Source: Rhodanobacter sp.
GTDB taxonomy: Bacteria; Pseudomonadota; Gammaproteobacteria; Xanthomonadales; Rhodanobacteraceae
Reading direction: 5' to 3'
Assembly: GCA_027307195.1 (NCBI GenBank)
Contig: DAHUXL010000177.1
Location: 1 to 46,675, forward strand
DNA: 46,675 bases
Positions 1-9,454 of the stretch are shown one piece after another (position 1 is the stretch's first letter; every line of letters starts with the position of its first letter). The translations under genes and the position numbers were made by a program. The notes under the pieces were generated by a model. The model was given only the letters and a program-made list of their open reading frames with translations, did no database searches and had not been told where the DNA came from.

Positions 1-1
1 C

Positions 2-175
2 GCGCACGGCATCACCTTGCCGATCCTGCATCTCGGCCTTCCAGACGTCTATCTGGAACATGGCAGCCGCGAGGAAGTGTTGACGATGGCCGGCCTCGAC
101 CTGCCCGGCATCCGCAACGCCATCCATGCACGCTTTCCACAACTGAGTGCCACGAGCATGGCCAGCGCTGGCTGA
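2..175 (+). CDS. dxs: 1-deoxy-D-xylulose-5-phosphate synthase, C-terminal end (partial)
   Basis: Only the last 57 codons are in the window; the gene runs in from the left edge. The residues (GITLPILHLGLPDVYLEHG, then REEVLTMAGLD and a short tail) match the end of the C-terminal transketolase-like domain of Dxs. Dxs is the thiamine-diphosphate enzyme that condenses pyruvate with glyceraldehyde 3-phosphate in the first step of the MEP isoprenoid pathway. The stop is TGA, and a strong plus-strand terminator follows 25 bases later. The identification rests on a short segment but fits the family well. Confidence 0.8.
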   Translation, partial: AHGITLPILHLGLPDVYLEHGSREEVLTMAGLDLPGIRNAIHARFPQLSATSMASAG

Positions 176-200
176 AAGCCGACACCCGGTTCCGGACATG

Positions 201-234
201 AACGCCCCGCCTCGTGCGGGGCGTTTTGTTTGTG
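201..234 (+). terminator. Intrinsic terminator after dxs
   Basis: A 10-bp perfect stem (AACGCCCCGC / GCGGGGCGTT) around a 5-base loop is followed by TTGTTTGT on the plus strand. It separates dxs from the convergent prmC and could also slow minus-strand transcripts, although the minus side lacks a T tract. Confidence 0.85.
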
Positions 235-237
235 CGA

Positions 238-1059
238 TCAGCGACGGCCGCCACTGATGCGATCGCGCTGCTCCAGGTCCCGGGCCGTGAATACCTCGAC
301 ATAGCCTGCCTCGCGCAACAACGCACGAGCCGCATCGCCCTGGTTCCAGCCATGTTCGAACAGCAGCCAGCCCCTGGGATGCAGGTGGGCGGGTGCGTCG
401 CGCACGATGCGGCGGATGTCGTCCAAGCCATCAAGGCCTGAAGCCAGCGCGCTGGTCGGCTCGAAACGCAGATCGCCCTGCCCGAGGTGCGGATCGGCGG
501 TCTCGATGTACGGCGGGTTGGAGACGATCAGGTCGAACTGCTGACCGGCCAGCGGCGCCAGCCAGTCGCCATGTACGAAAGTGACGTTGCCGATGGCATG
601 ACGCTGCGCATTGCGCTGCGCGACGGCGAGCGCCTCGGCGCTGGCGTCGGTGGCCATTACCTGTGCATGGGGTCGTTCGCGTGCAATCGCCAGCGCGATC
701 GCACCGCTGCCGGTGCCGAGATCGGCCACGCTGCAAGCGGCATCATCCGGCAGGCGCTGCAATGCCAGCTCGACCAGCAGCTCGGTTTCCGGGCGCGGGA
801 TCAGCGTGGCCGGGGTCACTTCCAGATCCAGCGACCAGAAGCCGCGCTGGCCGGTGATATAAGCCACCGGTTCGCCGGCTGCACGGCGCTCGATCAGATT
901 CGCGTAAGCCGTCTGGACGTCCCAATCCAGCACGTCATCGGCATGCGTGAACAGCCAGCTGCGCGGTTTCTGCACGACGTGCAACAGCAGCAACTCGGCA
1001 TCGAGACGCTCACCGAGCTGCTGCGTGGCCGCGGCCAGCATGTGGCGGACATCAGGCAT
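238..1059 (-). CDS. prmC: Peptide chain release factor N5-glutamine methyltransferase
   Basis: PrmC (HemK) uses S-adenosylmethionine to methylate the glutamine of the GGQ motif in RF1 and RF2, which is needed for efficient translation termination. The 273-residue product has the SAM-binding glycine loop [12 protein letters not shown] and the N5-glutamine methyltransferase signature NPPY (in VSNPPYIE). Its length is normal for the family. I chose the ATG at 1059 ([15 protein letters not shown]) because it gives the expected N-terminal helical domain; an upstream in-frame extension would be aberrant. The start overlaps the stop of the large membrane protein upstream by 8 bases, so the two are probably translated together. 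Confidence 0.93.
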   Translation of the reverse strand: MPDVRHMLAAATQQLGERLDAELLLLHVVQKPRSWLFTHADDVLDWDVQTAYANLIERRAAGEPVAYITGQRGFWSLDLEVTPATLIPRPETELLVELALQRLPDDAACSVADLGTGSGAIALAIARERPHAQVMATDASAEALAVAQRNAQRHAIGNVTFVHGDWLAPLAGQQFDLIVSNPPYIETADPHLGQGDLRFEPTSALASGLDGLDDIRRIVRDAPAHLHPRGWLLFEHGWNQGDAARALLREAGYVEVFTARDLEQRDRISGGRR

Positions 1060-4000
1060 GCTGCGGCGGCTCGGGCGTGGATGGCGGCAGCTGCGGTGGT
1101 GTCGGGCCGGGCTTCGGTTCGTGCTTGCGCCAGTAACCACCGCGCGTCCACGCCTCGAATGCCCAGCGCAGCCAACCGATCAGCGCATTGGCCAGCCACA
1201 GCGCCCACGCCAGCATGGCCAGCTTGTAGACCCACAGCGAAACGCTGAACACGCCACCGCTCGGCAACGCATTGGTGCTCTGATCAGCGAACCAGCGCAG
1301 GCTCCAGGCACTGGAATCGTTGCCGGCCACATGCATGTCGGGCAAGCCGAGCAAGCCCTTTGGTACCGCGCTGATCAACACGGTCAGCGCCAGCAGCGTG
1401 AGTGCGGCGAGGCCGAATTGCAGCAGGTTGAATTTCGTCGCAGTCAGGCGCTCCGCAGGCGCTCCACGTGCGCGCAGACCGAGCAGGATCAGCCACAGCA
1501 CCACCAGCGCATAGGCACTCCAGGCGAACGCGGAGAAGCCCAGTCCAAGCAGAAGCCAGTGATGGAAGCGCAACGGCGTCGGCGCATAACGCGCCAGCAG
1601 CCACGCCGCCAGCAGCAGCACGACCAGCTGCGACCAGTACAGCACCGCCGGCCCCACCGTCGGCCCCCACGTCCACAACACCCAGCGATCCTGCGGCAGC
1701 TGCAAGGCGAGGTTGATGTTCGCCACCGGCGCATGCAGGGCGAACGTCGGCGTACGCAAGCGCGTGGCCACGCCGTGTGGCTCGCGCAGACGCAGCGTGT
1801 AATCGTGCTCGCCCGGCAGCAACGGCAGGCTGAGCTTGCCGTCACGCACGGCGAGGTTGATCGGCTGGTTGTCGCGCTGCGCCTCCAGCAGCTCGGCGCC
1901 TGCCGGCAGGTCGATCGCATGCTCGCCACCACGCGTGCTGCGCGCATGCAGGCTCAATGTGGTCTCGCCGGCACGCTCACCGACCGTGCTGGTCAGCTGC
2001 GCGCCATCGAAGGCCAGACTGTCGCCCGCCACCGCCACCGGCTGACTGAAGGCAAGCTGCAGGCTCTCGCCCGGCAGCGGCTGGTATAGCAGGCCATCCT
2101 CACTGGCGCTGGTCGGCACATCCTTGGCATCGACGTGCCACATCGGCGCGGCATGGATTTCCCAGACCTCGGCACGCTCGCCCAGCGCCGGCGCTTCGAG
2201 CGCCAGCTTCGTCGCGTGATCGAGCCGACTGGTCCAACGCACCGCTCCGCTGTTCGCGTTGAAGGTGATGCTGATGCGACCGTCTTTCACCAGCACGTCG
2301 TCACCCAGCGGATGCTCACCGGGCAGCAACGGCAAGGTGACACTGAAGCCGCCCTCCTCCGGGGCGATGCGCTCGACCGTGTTCTCGACGGTCCAGTCGA
2401 GGCCCAGATCCAGCCTGCGGGTCAGCCGGACGTACGGCGGGAAGTTCTGAACGGGCGGCAAGTCCTTGCCGTCGCTGGCCGTGCGCACGCGCTGCAAGGC
2501 GATGCTGTCGCCCAATGGACGGCCGTTGTCGACGCCAGCCAGCGACCAACCGTTGCCGTTGAACGCGATGCGCTGGGGGCGCAGCGTGAAGCGCAGATTG
2601 GCGTTGTCGGTCGCGCCGATGCGATAGCGCAGGCTGATCCGGTGCACGCCACGATCCAGACGCAACAACAGCTGATCGCCGCGACGGCTGAGCGGTGCAT
2701 TCGCATGGCCGTCCATGCCGACATCGAGCAGTTGCAGAGCTTCGTCAGCCTGCGGCAACGGCAGTGCGACTGCAGCACCGATATGCGCTTCCAGCTCCAC
2801 GTCGAGCGTGTCGCCGCTGGCCTGCAGTTGCGCCTGTGCCACGGCGGCACAGGATGGCGCGCACTTGGGCGCCTCGATCAGCCGGTCGCGCAGCTGATTC
2901 AGCAGGTCCTGGCCGGGCAGGTTCTGCGCACGTGCGCCAGCGGGTAGCAATGCGATGGTCAGCAAGGCCGCGCTCACCACGCCACCACCACGCCAGTCGC
3001 GCCAGCGACCACGCAGAGGTGCCAGCAGCAGCGGCCCCAGCTTTGCCAGCAGCAGCGCCAACAACCCCACCATGGTCACCCGCAACAATCGCACCAACCA
3101 GGCCGGCGCGATCACCAGCCGCGTGCTCTGTTCCGCCGTCACCGGACCGGACCAGCCGAGTCGGTAGTCGTTGCCTTGATTCCAGTGCGGCGTGCCTGCG
3201 CCGGCCTGGGTCACGTGGCGGCTGTCGACTTCATTGCGGACACCAGCGGACCCACTACCCAGATACTGGACATTCATAGCTGAAACGGTGATGGCAGACA
3301 GCGCCGCGCTCGATCCACCGCGCACCACCACACCTGGAGCCTGCAGCGCAGTCGAACTCACCTCGTCAGCTGCTGGTGCGGGCGGCGCAGGGGGTGGCGC
3401 CATTTGCGCGATGATCTTCGGCGACGCCACCCGCTGCTTCATCTTTCCTTGCGCATCCGCATAGGCCTCTTCCTGTGCAGCCTGCTGGGCGTAATCCGCC
3501 GAGACGATCCGACTCTGGCTACCGCCCTCCAGTTGCGGATGCAGCGCGTACTGCAACTGCGCCGCGACGAACGGCAGTGTCCACAGCACCGCCAGCACGA
3601 AGACGGCAACGGCACCGATGCGCGCGGCAGAGCGCAGGCGACCTTCCGGCAGCGCGCGCAGCAGCAACGCCAGCGCCAGCGTGACGGCGAGTGTCCACAG
3701 CGGCGCGGCATTCTCGTGCTGGGCCAGCGCGAGATAGCCGGCCGCCGGCAGCGCCCACGGCCAGCCGAGCAGACGGCCGACCAGCAGCGCGATCAGCGCC
3801 ACCACGAACAGGTCGAGCAGGCTCCATTGTCCGATCCATGAATCGGGCGAACGATCCGCGCCGACTGCTCCCAGCAAACGGTAGCCCGCAGGCAGGTGCA
3901 AGGTGGCCTGGATGCCTTCCAGCGGCAGCTGCCAGCCCGCGCTCGGGATCGCGCCGCCATAACTGGCGAGGCGCAAGCCGGCATTGAGATTGAGTTGCTG

Positions 4001-5239
4001 CTCGCGCAATTCGACGCCACTGCGATCGTTGGCGCCCTTGGTGATCAGCAGCGGTTCGCCGGCCTGTGCTGCACGCTGCAGCTGCCACGGCGCCGCCACG
4101 TCCAGCCGCTGATGATGACGAAGGTCGCCGGTGAGATGGTCGGCAACGCTGAGGCCCGTGCCGTCGAAATCCAGCCACAACTCTCGCTGCAGGTGCAGCT
4201 GATCGCCCTTGCCGCCTTCGTCGCCTCGCGTGCCCTGCTCTATCGCCAGACCAGCGTCGTCGTCCAGCGCATACGCCGGCAGATCGCTCCAGTCGGATGG
4301 CACGCCCGCCTGTGCCGCATCGGTGGCGCGACCTTCGACGCGCGTGCTGCGCAGATCGGTATCGTCGGCATAGCTCCAGATTTCCTGCCGCGGCCACGGT
4401 GCGGCCGGCAGCTTCAGTGCGACCTTGCCCAGCGGCGCGACACTGCGGGCGGCGAGCGTGATTGTCCATTGTCCGGGGCGCAGCTGCATGCGCAGCTGGC
4501 CATCGTTCTCCAGCCGTGCCGGCAGATCGCCAGTCAGCGCAGTCGCCACAAAACCCGCCGGCAACATCGGACCCAGCAACTGCTCGCGCGCGCTGCCGGT
4601 GACATTGAGCTGCAACCGTGTCTGCAGCGTGGCCGGCAGGCCATCCTCGAGGCAGCGATAGACGCGCAGCGACAACGCATCGGCCGCGCGCTGTGCGGCG
4701 GCGGCTTCGCCGAGGGTGAGCTGATCGCCATTGCGCTCGATGCGCGCGACCGCCTCACCGTCGACGCTCAGCGTGACCAGCCCGATCATGGCCGGCACGC
4801 GCAAGCGTGCGGGGCGCGAAGTCCACGGCAACGTGCCGCTCAACTGATAGTCGCCCGGCGTCAGCCACAGCATCGGCACGCCGCCACGCTGGAGCACCGT
4901 GGCCGTATGCTTGTTGGCGCTGACCTGTTGCGGCCAGTTCCTTTCGTCGCCCGGCAAAGCCACCCAGCTTGGCGCGTCCACGTGCACATCCATGCTGAAA
5001 CGGCCGCCGTCCTTGCCGGCATCGAGAGTCAGACGGCCGGGCCACGCGCATTGATAGCTGCCGTCGCCCGGCATCTGGTTGGCCAGGAACGGGCAGTCGT
5101 GCTGCGGCACATCGTGCAGCACCCATCCCTGCCAGTCGTGCAACGGCAGCGGCACATCCTGCGCCGGCAACGGCGTGGCGTACAGCAGCCACAGACTCAG
5201 CAACCCAAGACCGAACAACCCTGGCGATCGACGATGCAT
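1052..5239 (-). CDS. Very large (1395 aa) inner-membrane protein of unknown function, apparent two-module fusion
   Basis: I do not recognise this family. The start at 5239 has GGGAG seven bases upstream and gives a classic signal peptide (residues 1-27). A long beta-rich, presumably periplasmic region follows, then a cluster of hydrophobic segments at about 473-560, a Pro/Ala-rich insert (about 596-690), another membrane segment at 710-742, and a second signal-like segment at 754-772 ending ARAQ. A second beta-rich region and membrane cluster (about 1195-1295 and 1330-1358) end in a Pro-rich tail. The halves resemble each other: EIW at 286 matches EVW at 1024; [15 protein letters not shown] at 442 matches [15 protein letters not shown] at 1174; GND...AEQST at 689 matches GND...ADQST at 1306. 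Each half starts with a Cys pair (49/64 and 793/797). The gene overlaps prmC by 8 bases. No function is assigned. Confidence 0.8.
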   Translation of the reverse strand: MHRRSPGLFGLGLLSLWLLYATPLPAQDVPLPLHDWQGWVLHDVPQHDCPFLANQMPGDGSYQCAWPGRLTLDAGKDGGRFSMDVHVDAPSWVALPGDERNWPQQVSANKHTATVLQRGGVPMLWLTPGDYQLSGTLPWTSRPARLRVPAMIGLVTLSVDGEAVARIERNGDQLTLGEAAAAQRAADALSLRVYRCLEDGLPATLQTRLQLNVTGSAREQLLGPMLPAGFVATALTGDLPARLENDGQLRMQLRPGQWTITLAARSVAPLGKVALKLPAAPWPRQEIWSYADDTDLRSTRVEGRATDAAQAGVPSDWSDLPAYALDDDAGLAIEQGTRGDEGGKGDQLHLQRELWLDFDGTGLSVADHLTGDLRHHQRLDVAAPWQLQRAAQAGEPLLITKGANDRSGVELREQQLNLNAGLRLASYGGAIPSAGWQLPLEGIQATLHLPAGYRLLGAVGADRSPDSWIGQWSLLDLFVVALIALLVGRLLGWPWALPAAGYLALAQHENAAPLWTLAVTLALALLLRALPEGRLRSAARIGAVAVFVLAVLWTLPFVAAQLQYALHPQLEGGSQSRIVSADYAQQAAQEEAYADAQGKMKQRVASPKIIAQMAPPPAPPAPAADEVSSTALQAPGVVVRGGSSAALSAITVSAMNVQYLGSGSAGVRNEVDSRHVTQAGAGTPHWNQGNDYRLGWSGPVTAEQSTRLVIAPAWLVRLLRVTMVGLLALLLAKLGPLLLAPLRGRWRDWRGGGVVSAALLTIALLPAGARAQNLPGQDLLNQLRDRLIEAPKCAPSCAAVAQAQLQASGDTLDVELEAHIGAAVALPLPQADEALQLLDVGMDGHANAPLSRRGDQLLLRLDRGVHRISLRYRIGATDNANLRFTLRPQRIAFNGNGWSLAGVDNGRPLGDSIALQRVRTASDGKDLPPVQNFPPYVRLTRRLDLGLDWTVENTVERIAPEEGGFSVTLPLLPGEHPLGDDVLVKDGRISITFNANSGAVRWTSRLDHATKLALEAPALGERAEVWEIHAAPMWHVDAKDVPTSASEDGLLYQPLPGESLQLAFSQPVAVAGDSLAFDGAQLTSTVGERAGETTLSLHARSTRGGEHAIDLPAGAELLEAQRDNQPINLAVRDGKLSLPLLPGEHDYTLRLREPHGVATRLRTPTFALHAPVANINLALQLPQDRWVLWTWGPTVGPAVLYWSQLVVLLLAAWLLARYAPTPLRFHHWLLLGLGFSAFAWSAYALVVLWLILLGLRARGAPAERLTATKFNLLQFGLAALTLLALTVLISAVPKGLLGLPDMHVAGNDSSAWSLRWFADQSTNALPSGGVFSVSLWVYKLAMLAWALWLANALIGWLRWAFEAWTRGGYWRKHEPKPGPTPPQLPPSTPEPPQHA

Positions 5240-5429
5240 GCATTTCTCCCTGTGTGCCCGTGGGGCCGGCACAGTGTAGGTGGAACACGGCAGGCATACA
5301 GCGGTGCCTGCATCCTGCGGCGGCGACGGCACGTATCTACCTGCGACGACAGCCCGAACCTTTCATGCAACGCAGCCAGCGCTGCGATGGGGTTAAAGGC
5401 TGCGCATCGATCTCCACCCAGGAACAGGC

Positions 5430-6362
5430 ATGTCAACGAAAACCACTCGCCCAACCCGCCATCCATCGCGACGCACCCTGCTCGCCAGCATCCTGCTGCT
5501 GCTCGGCAGCGGCTTGCTCACGGGCTGCCAGGCCGTACTGTTTCGCAGTCTCAACGGCACCACCGGCAAGACCGACGTGGTGGTGCAGCGCGACGTGGTG
5601 TACGACTCCACGCATCAATTGGCGCTGGACATCTATCGGCCGCGCGATGCGCGGCATGCGCCGGTAGTGGTGTTCTTCTACGGTGGCAGCTGGAAGTCGG
5701 GCAAGCGGTCGTGGTACCGCTGGGCCGGCGAGGCGCTGGCGCAACGCGGATTGGTCGTCGTGATTCCCGACTACCGGCTGTGGCCGAAGGTAAAGCTGGA
5801 CGGTTTCATGCAGGACGCCGCGCGCGCCGTCGCGTGGACGCACGCGCATGCCGGCGAATACGGCGGCGATGCGGATTCGCTATTCGTGATGGGCCACTCG
5901 GCCGGCGCGCATATCGGCGCATTGCTGACCACCGACGCACACTGGCTCGCTGCCGTCGGCATGCAGCCGCGCCAGCTGCGCGGCTTCATCGGACTGGCTG
6001 GCCCGTACGATTTCCTGCCACTGAAGGACGCCGATTTCATCGACATGTTCGGCAGTACGCACGACGCACAATTGCGCTCGCAACCGGTGCACTACGTCGG
6101 TGGCGACGAGCCACCGATGCTGCTGATGCAGGGCACGACCGACAAGGTGGTATGGCCGCGCAATGCACAATCGCTGGCCGCAGCGTTGCGGCGCGAAGGC
6201 GATCCGGTCGAACTGAAGATGTATCCGGACGTCGGCCACAGCGCGATCCTGCTGGCGATGTCGCGGCCATTCCGCGACAAGGCGCCGGTGCTGGACGACA
6301 CCGCGAACTTCATCCGGGCGCAGCTGGCACAGCACCGTCATGCCACCGCCGTCACGCCATAA
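5430..6362 (+). CDS. Alpha/beta-hydrolase lipoprotein esterase
   Basis: A 310-residue carboxylesterase/lipase-like hydrolase. The N-terminus carries a basic stretch, a hydrophobic helix and the lipobox LLTGC (Cys33), so it should be a lipoprotein. The oxyanion-hole motif of the esterase family is FFYGGSW (about 82-88), the nucleophile elbow is GHSAGAH (Ser157), and the acid and base are probably Asp238 (in GTTDK) and His270 (in DVGHSA). The substrate is unknown. It is transcribed away from the large membrane protein and faces the aminopeptidase gene across a terminator. The 190-base region upstream holds only its control sequences; I could not pick out a convincing promoter there. Confidence 0.85.
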   Translation: MSTKTTRPTRHPSRRTLLASILLLLGSGLLTGCQAVLFRSLNGTTGKTDVVVQRDVVYDSTHQLALDIYRPRDARHAPVVVFFYGGSWKSGKRSWYRWAGEALAQRGLVVVIPDYRLWPKVKLDGFMQDAARAVAWTHAHAGEYGGDADSLFVMGHSAGAHIGALLTTDAHWLAAVGMQPRQLRGFIGLAGPYDFLPLKDADFIDMFGSTHDAQLRSQPVHYVGGDEPPMLLMQGTTDKVVWPRNAQSLAAALRREGDPVELKMYPDVGHSAILLAMSRPFRDKAPVLDDTANFIRAQLAQHRHATAVTP

Positions 6363-6391
6363 AAAACGCCGGGCGTTGCCGCCCGGCGTTC
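6361..6391 (-). terminator. Intrinsic terminator of the M1 aminopeptidase gene
   Basis: A GC-rich stem (ACGCCGGGCG / CGCCCGGCGT, loop TTGC) reads on the minus strand into a run of six T. It lies between the converging esterase and aminopeptidase genes and overlaps the esterase stop codon. The plus-strand side has no T run. Confidence 0.85.
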
Positions 6392-6418
6392 GGTACCACA
6401 TGCAGCCTTGCGTCAGTG

Positions 6419-9118
6419 TCAGTGGATCGCGGCCGGATCCTGCTTGGCCTTGAGCGCACTGCATAGCTGGATCGATTCGCTGGTCTGCGCCAGACCGCGA
6501 TCGATGCCGGCGGCGTCCTTCAGACGCGGCTTGAAGAACGCCTGCAAGCGATCACCCTCGGCGGTGGTGCAGCTGCCGCCAGCGGCCAGCGACGGCAGAC
6601 GGCCGCCGGAGAAGCTGCCGGTGCGATCGAGGATCTGCTGGTAGTGCGCGGTGAACCACGTCCACATCGCATCACGCTGGGCTTCAGTCTCGCGACCGGC
6701 GCGCAGCAACATCGCCATCTCGCCGACCTTGACCGGTTTGGTCAGCGCGAAGTTGCGCACCTGCTCGGTCAGCGCCGGATCTTCCACGCTGGCCAGGCCA
6801 CCGAGGATGCCGTTGCGCAGGGCCGGGTCGCTGGTCTTCGGCAGCTCGGCGATCAATGCATCGACCGCGCTCTTGCCATGTTCCTGCACTGCCATGCCCA
6901 GCGCATCGCCGAGCAGGTCCGGATCGGCCGCCCCCAGATCCAGACGACCGTCCGCCTTGGGCTTGAGCGCCGCCTCACCCTGCTTGAGCAGGGCCGCACG
7001 CACTTCGGGAAGTTTGAAACCGAAGGCAAGCGCACCGGCCAGCTCGCTCCGCATCAGCGCGTTGTCCTCGGACTCGCCCGCCTTGCGCTGGTAGCCGAGC
7101 TGCTGCAGACGCGGCAGATAGGCATCCTTCGCCCATGCGGCCAGACGGGCACGCTGGGCATCGGTGACGGCTTCGTTGCGATAGATCCAGCCGACCTGAC
7201 CCAGCGGCGCGGTGGCCACCTCGCGGATCTTCGAGGCGGTCAGCGGCTGCAGCGCGGTCAGCACGTCGCCGGCATCCAGGTCACCGTGGCGGAAGCTCGC
7301 GTCGACCGCGTCGGCGTAGGCCAGCTGCTCTGCATCGCTGAGCTTGCCGACCTGCTTGACCAGACCGGTCACGCCGTCCTTGCCGAGGCTGAAACGGTAA
7401 TAGCCGCTGGCGTTCGCGTTCGGCATCACCCAGGTCGGGTTGCTGGCACCGGTCAGCTCCATCGAGCCGGTGGCCTTGTCGAGCATTTCGCAGGCGACCT
7501 TGCTGGACTGTGCTTTATCTTTGCCGTTGACGGCGGTGCCGTAGCGCACGCATACCGGCACGCCCCAGATGCGCTGCGCGTCGCCGGTGCTGCCGATCGG
7601 CAGGTAGCGGTTCTGGCTCAGCTGCAACACGGTCTTGCCGTCTTTCTGTTCCAGTTTGGTCGCAATGTACGGCACGCCGGACTGGTCGAGGAAGCTCTTG
7701 AAGGCATGCTTGAACGCGTCGCCCTTGTCGGCGGCGGTGGCGATCGAGGAGACCAGATCATCGGCGGTGGCGTTGCCGAATTTCTGCTTCTGGATATATG
7801 CGCGCATGCCCTTCTGGTAGGTCTTCTCCCCCACATAGTTCTCGAACATGGCAATGACGCTGGCACCTTTCTGATAGGTGATGCCGTCGAACGCGGTCAT
7901 GATGTCGCCATTGCCGGTGATCGGCTGGCGGATGCTGCGCGCGCTGATCAGGCTGTCGTTGCTCATCGCGCCCTGCGCACCACGCACGCGGTCGAGATCG
8001 GCGCGGTATTCCGGATGCACCTGCATCGTCACCTTCTGCTGCATCCAGGTGGCGAACGCTTCGTTGAGCCAGATGTCGTTCCACCACTCGGTGGTCACCG
8101 TGTCGCCAGTCCACTGGTGCGCCAGCTCATGCGCGTTGACGTTGAACGAGCCCTGCACGTTGCGCGCCGGCGAATCCTTGTCGATCAGCAGCAGCCAATC
8201 GCGGAACGTCACCAGGCCGGCGTTCTCCATCGCACCGGCTTCGAAATCCGGCGCGGCGAGCAGGTCGAGCTTGTCCCACGGATAACCGAAGCCGTAGTAG
8301 TTCTCCAGCGCATGGATGATGCTCGGCGTTTCGCCCAGCACATGCTGCATGCGATGCCCTTCGCCGGCGGCGGCGATGCCGCGCAGTGGCAGCGGCTTGG
8401 CACGGTACGTGTCGGGCGAGATGTCCGGTGCCTTGACGACATCCCACGGACCGACGCCGAATGCGACCAGATACGTCGGCAGCGGCAGTGTCTGCGCGAA
8501 GGTCAGCGTCTTCCAGCCCTTGCCCGCGGCGACTTCCTTCACTTGCTGGGTATTCGCCACGCCGACCTGGTCGCTGGGGATGGTCAGGCTGATGTCGAAC
8601 GGGGTCTTGAAGCCCGGCTCATCGAAGCTCGGAAACGCGAAGCGCGCGCTGATCGGCTCCATCTGCGTCATCGCGTACGGCTTGCCCTTGGCGGTGACCT
8701 TGTACAGGCCCTGCAGCTGCGCATTGAGCGGCGCGGTGTATTCAAACTTCAGGGTCAGATCCTGCGGCTTCAGCGTGCTGCCGAAATCCACCCTTACTAC
8801 GCCGGCCTTCGGGTCGGCCTCGACATATTTGCCGACATGCAGCTTGCCCGCGGCGTCGGTGATGTCCACCTTCGACACCTTGAGCGCGGAGCCATCCAGC
8901 CACAGGTGATCGGAGGCCTGGGTCAGCTTGACCTTGATCGTGGTGGTACCGGAAAAATCCTGCTGCGCCGGATCGACCTTGAACGCGATCTGATACGACT
9001 GCGGTATCGCCCAACCCGGCAAGCGACCTGTGGGCGCCTGATCGGCAGTGGCGGCAAACGCCGCGCCACAACAGGCAGCGAGTGCAGTGAGCATGAAAGG
9101 ACGGGCAAGACGGTGCAT
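6419..9118 (-). CDS. Exported M1-family metallo-aminopeptidase
   Basis: This 899-residue zinc aminopeptidase removes N-terminal amino acids from peptides, probably in the periplasm. A signal peptide (residues 1-22, ending AFA) is followed by the M1 N-terminal beta domain, the substrate-recognition motif GAMEN (295-299) and the zinc site HELAH (330-334) with the third ligand Glu353 (in LNEAFATW). A C-terminal ERAP1_C-like helical domain fills the second half. I chose the start at 9118 because it yields the signal peptide and has AGGGA upstream; the reading frame remains open far upstream into oxyR on the other strand, but that part is not protein-like. It is the ERAP/tricorn-like type rather than cytosolic E. 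coli PepN. Confidence 0.92.
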   Translation of the reverse strand: MHRLARPFMLTALAACCGAAFAATADQAPTGRLPGWAIPQSYQIAFKVDPAQQDFSGTTTIKVKLTQASDHLWLDGSALKVSKVDITDAAGKLHVGKYVEADPKAGVVRVDFGSTLKPQDLTLKFEYTAPLNAQLQGLYKVTAKGKPYAMTQMEPISARFAFPSFDEPGFKTPFDISLTIPSDQVGVANTQQVKEVAAGKGWKTLTFAQTLPLPTYLVAFGVGPWDVVKAPDISPDTYRAKPLPLRGIAAAGEGHRMQHVLGETPSIIHALENYYGFGYPWDKLDLLAAPDFEAGAMENAGLVTFRDWLLLIDKDSPARNVQGSFNVNAHELAHQWTGDTVTTEWWNDIWLNEAFATWMQQKVTMQVHPEYRADLDRVRGAQGAMSNDSLISARSIRQPITGNGDIMTAFDGITYQKGASVIAMFENYVGEKTYQKGMRAYIQKQKFGNATADDLVSSIATAADKGDAFKHAFKSFLDQSGVPYIATKLEQKDGKTVLQLSQNRYLPIGSTGDAQRIWGVPVCVRYGTAVNGKDKAQSSKVACEMLDKATGSMELTGASNPTWVMPNANASGYYRFSLGKDGVTGLVKQVGKLSDAEQLAYADAVDASFRHGDLDAGDVLTALQPLTASKIREVATAPLGQVGWIYRNEAVTDAQRARLAAWAKDAYLPRLQQLGYQRKAGESEDNALMRSELAGALAFGFKLPEVRAALLKQGEAALKPKADGRLDLGAADPDLLGDALGMAVQEHGKSAVDALIAELPKTSDPALRNGILGGLASVEDPALTEQVRNFALTKPVKVGEMAMLLRAGRETEAQRDAMWTWFTAHYQQILDRTGSFSGGRLPSLAAGGSCTTAEGDRLQAFFKPRLKDAAGIDRGLAQTSESIQLCSALKAKQDPAAIH

Positions 9119-9255
9119 GGAGATTTCCCTGGGACGATGGAGAATCCCCACGCTAGAACCGCCATGACCATCGACCCAGTGCCAGAAGGCACAGGCGCCA
9201 CGCCCAAGGACACACTTCGACCCGGTGCAATGGCCGCTTGCAATGGTCAGGGCAC

Positions 9256-9290
9256 AAAAAAACCGGCGACGAAGTTGACTTCGCCACCGG
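9256..9290 (-). terminator. Intrinsic terminator of the candidate small RNA
   Basis: On the minus strand a 12-bp stem (CCGGTGGCGAAG / CTTCGTCGCCGG, two G-U wobbles, loop TCAA) is followed by seven T. The wobbles pair only in the minus-strand RNA, which supports minus-strand function. No protein gene ends just upstream of it on that strand. Confidence 0.8.
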
Positions 9291-9361
9291 CCGGGGAAGC
9301 CCGCGCGCCTGCGGGGGAGAGGGAGGGGACTCCGACGCGCGGGGTGTTGCGAGCAGTACGT
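9256..9361 (-). ncRNA. Candidate OxyR-controlled small RNA (OxyS-like arrangement)
   Basis: A short minus-strand transcription unit diverges from oxyR. A promoter (TTGGAG, 18 bases, TATCAT) at 9397-9368 predicts a start at A 9361. The unit ends at an intrinsic terminator with seven T at 9262-9256, giving about 106 nt. The predicted RNA has a first stem (9336-9343 with 9300-9307, 8 perfect base pairs) holding a 28-nt loop very rich in C and U, then the terminator hairpin. The C-rich loop could pair with purine-rich Shine-Dalgarno sequences, as is known for the C-rich loops of Xanthomonas sX13. Position, size and the OxyR site match E. coli oxyS (about 109 nt), but I see no clear sequence similarity to OxyS. 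Expression is inferred, not shown. Confidence 0.55.
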
Positions 9362-9367
9362 ATGCAC

Positions 9368-9397
9368 ATGATAGGACCCGCACTTGTATTGCTCCAA
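9368..9397 (-). promoter_or_regulatory. Predicted sigma-70 promoter for the candidate small RNA
   Basis: On the minus strand, TTGGAG (9397-9392) and TATCAT (9373-9368) are separated by 18 bases. The weak -35 is typical of activator-dependent promoters. The OxyR-type site ends where the -35 begins, so OxyR would sit at about -36 to -72. Confidence 0.5.
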
Positions 9398-9433
9398 TTG
9401 ATTGTTACCATCCCAGCCATAGCGCGAGCCTAT
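9397..9433. promoter_or_regulatory. OxyR-type operator between oxyR and the small RNA
   Basis: Two 15-bp units are spaced by exactly 7 bp, as in the known OxyR motif (ATAG-N7-CTAT, 7 bp, ATAG-N7-CTAT). The oxyR-proximal unit (9419-9433) has perfect ATAG and CTAT ends. The distal unit (9397-9411) reads ATTG...CCAT with one mismatch in each end. I count 15 of 20 consensus positions over the pair. The site lies 22 bases before the oxyR start codon, where binding would repress oxyR and activate the divergent promoter. Confidence 0.65.
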
Positions 9434-9454
9434 TGTGCGTAACCGGGACGATCC

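Noticed and set aside
3896-6466. An 856-codon plus-strand open frame opposite the large membrane protein and esterase region
   Set aside because: It is antisense to a convincing signal-peptide membrane protein and has Arg/Gln/Ala-rich composition typical of GC-rich shadow frames.
6644-9442. A 932-codon plus-strand frame opposite the aminopeptidase
   Set aside because: Antisense to an M1 peptidase with all catalytic motifs; no recognisable domain and no ribosome site.
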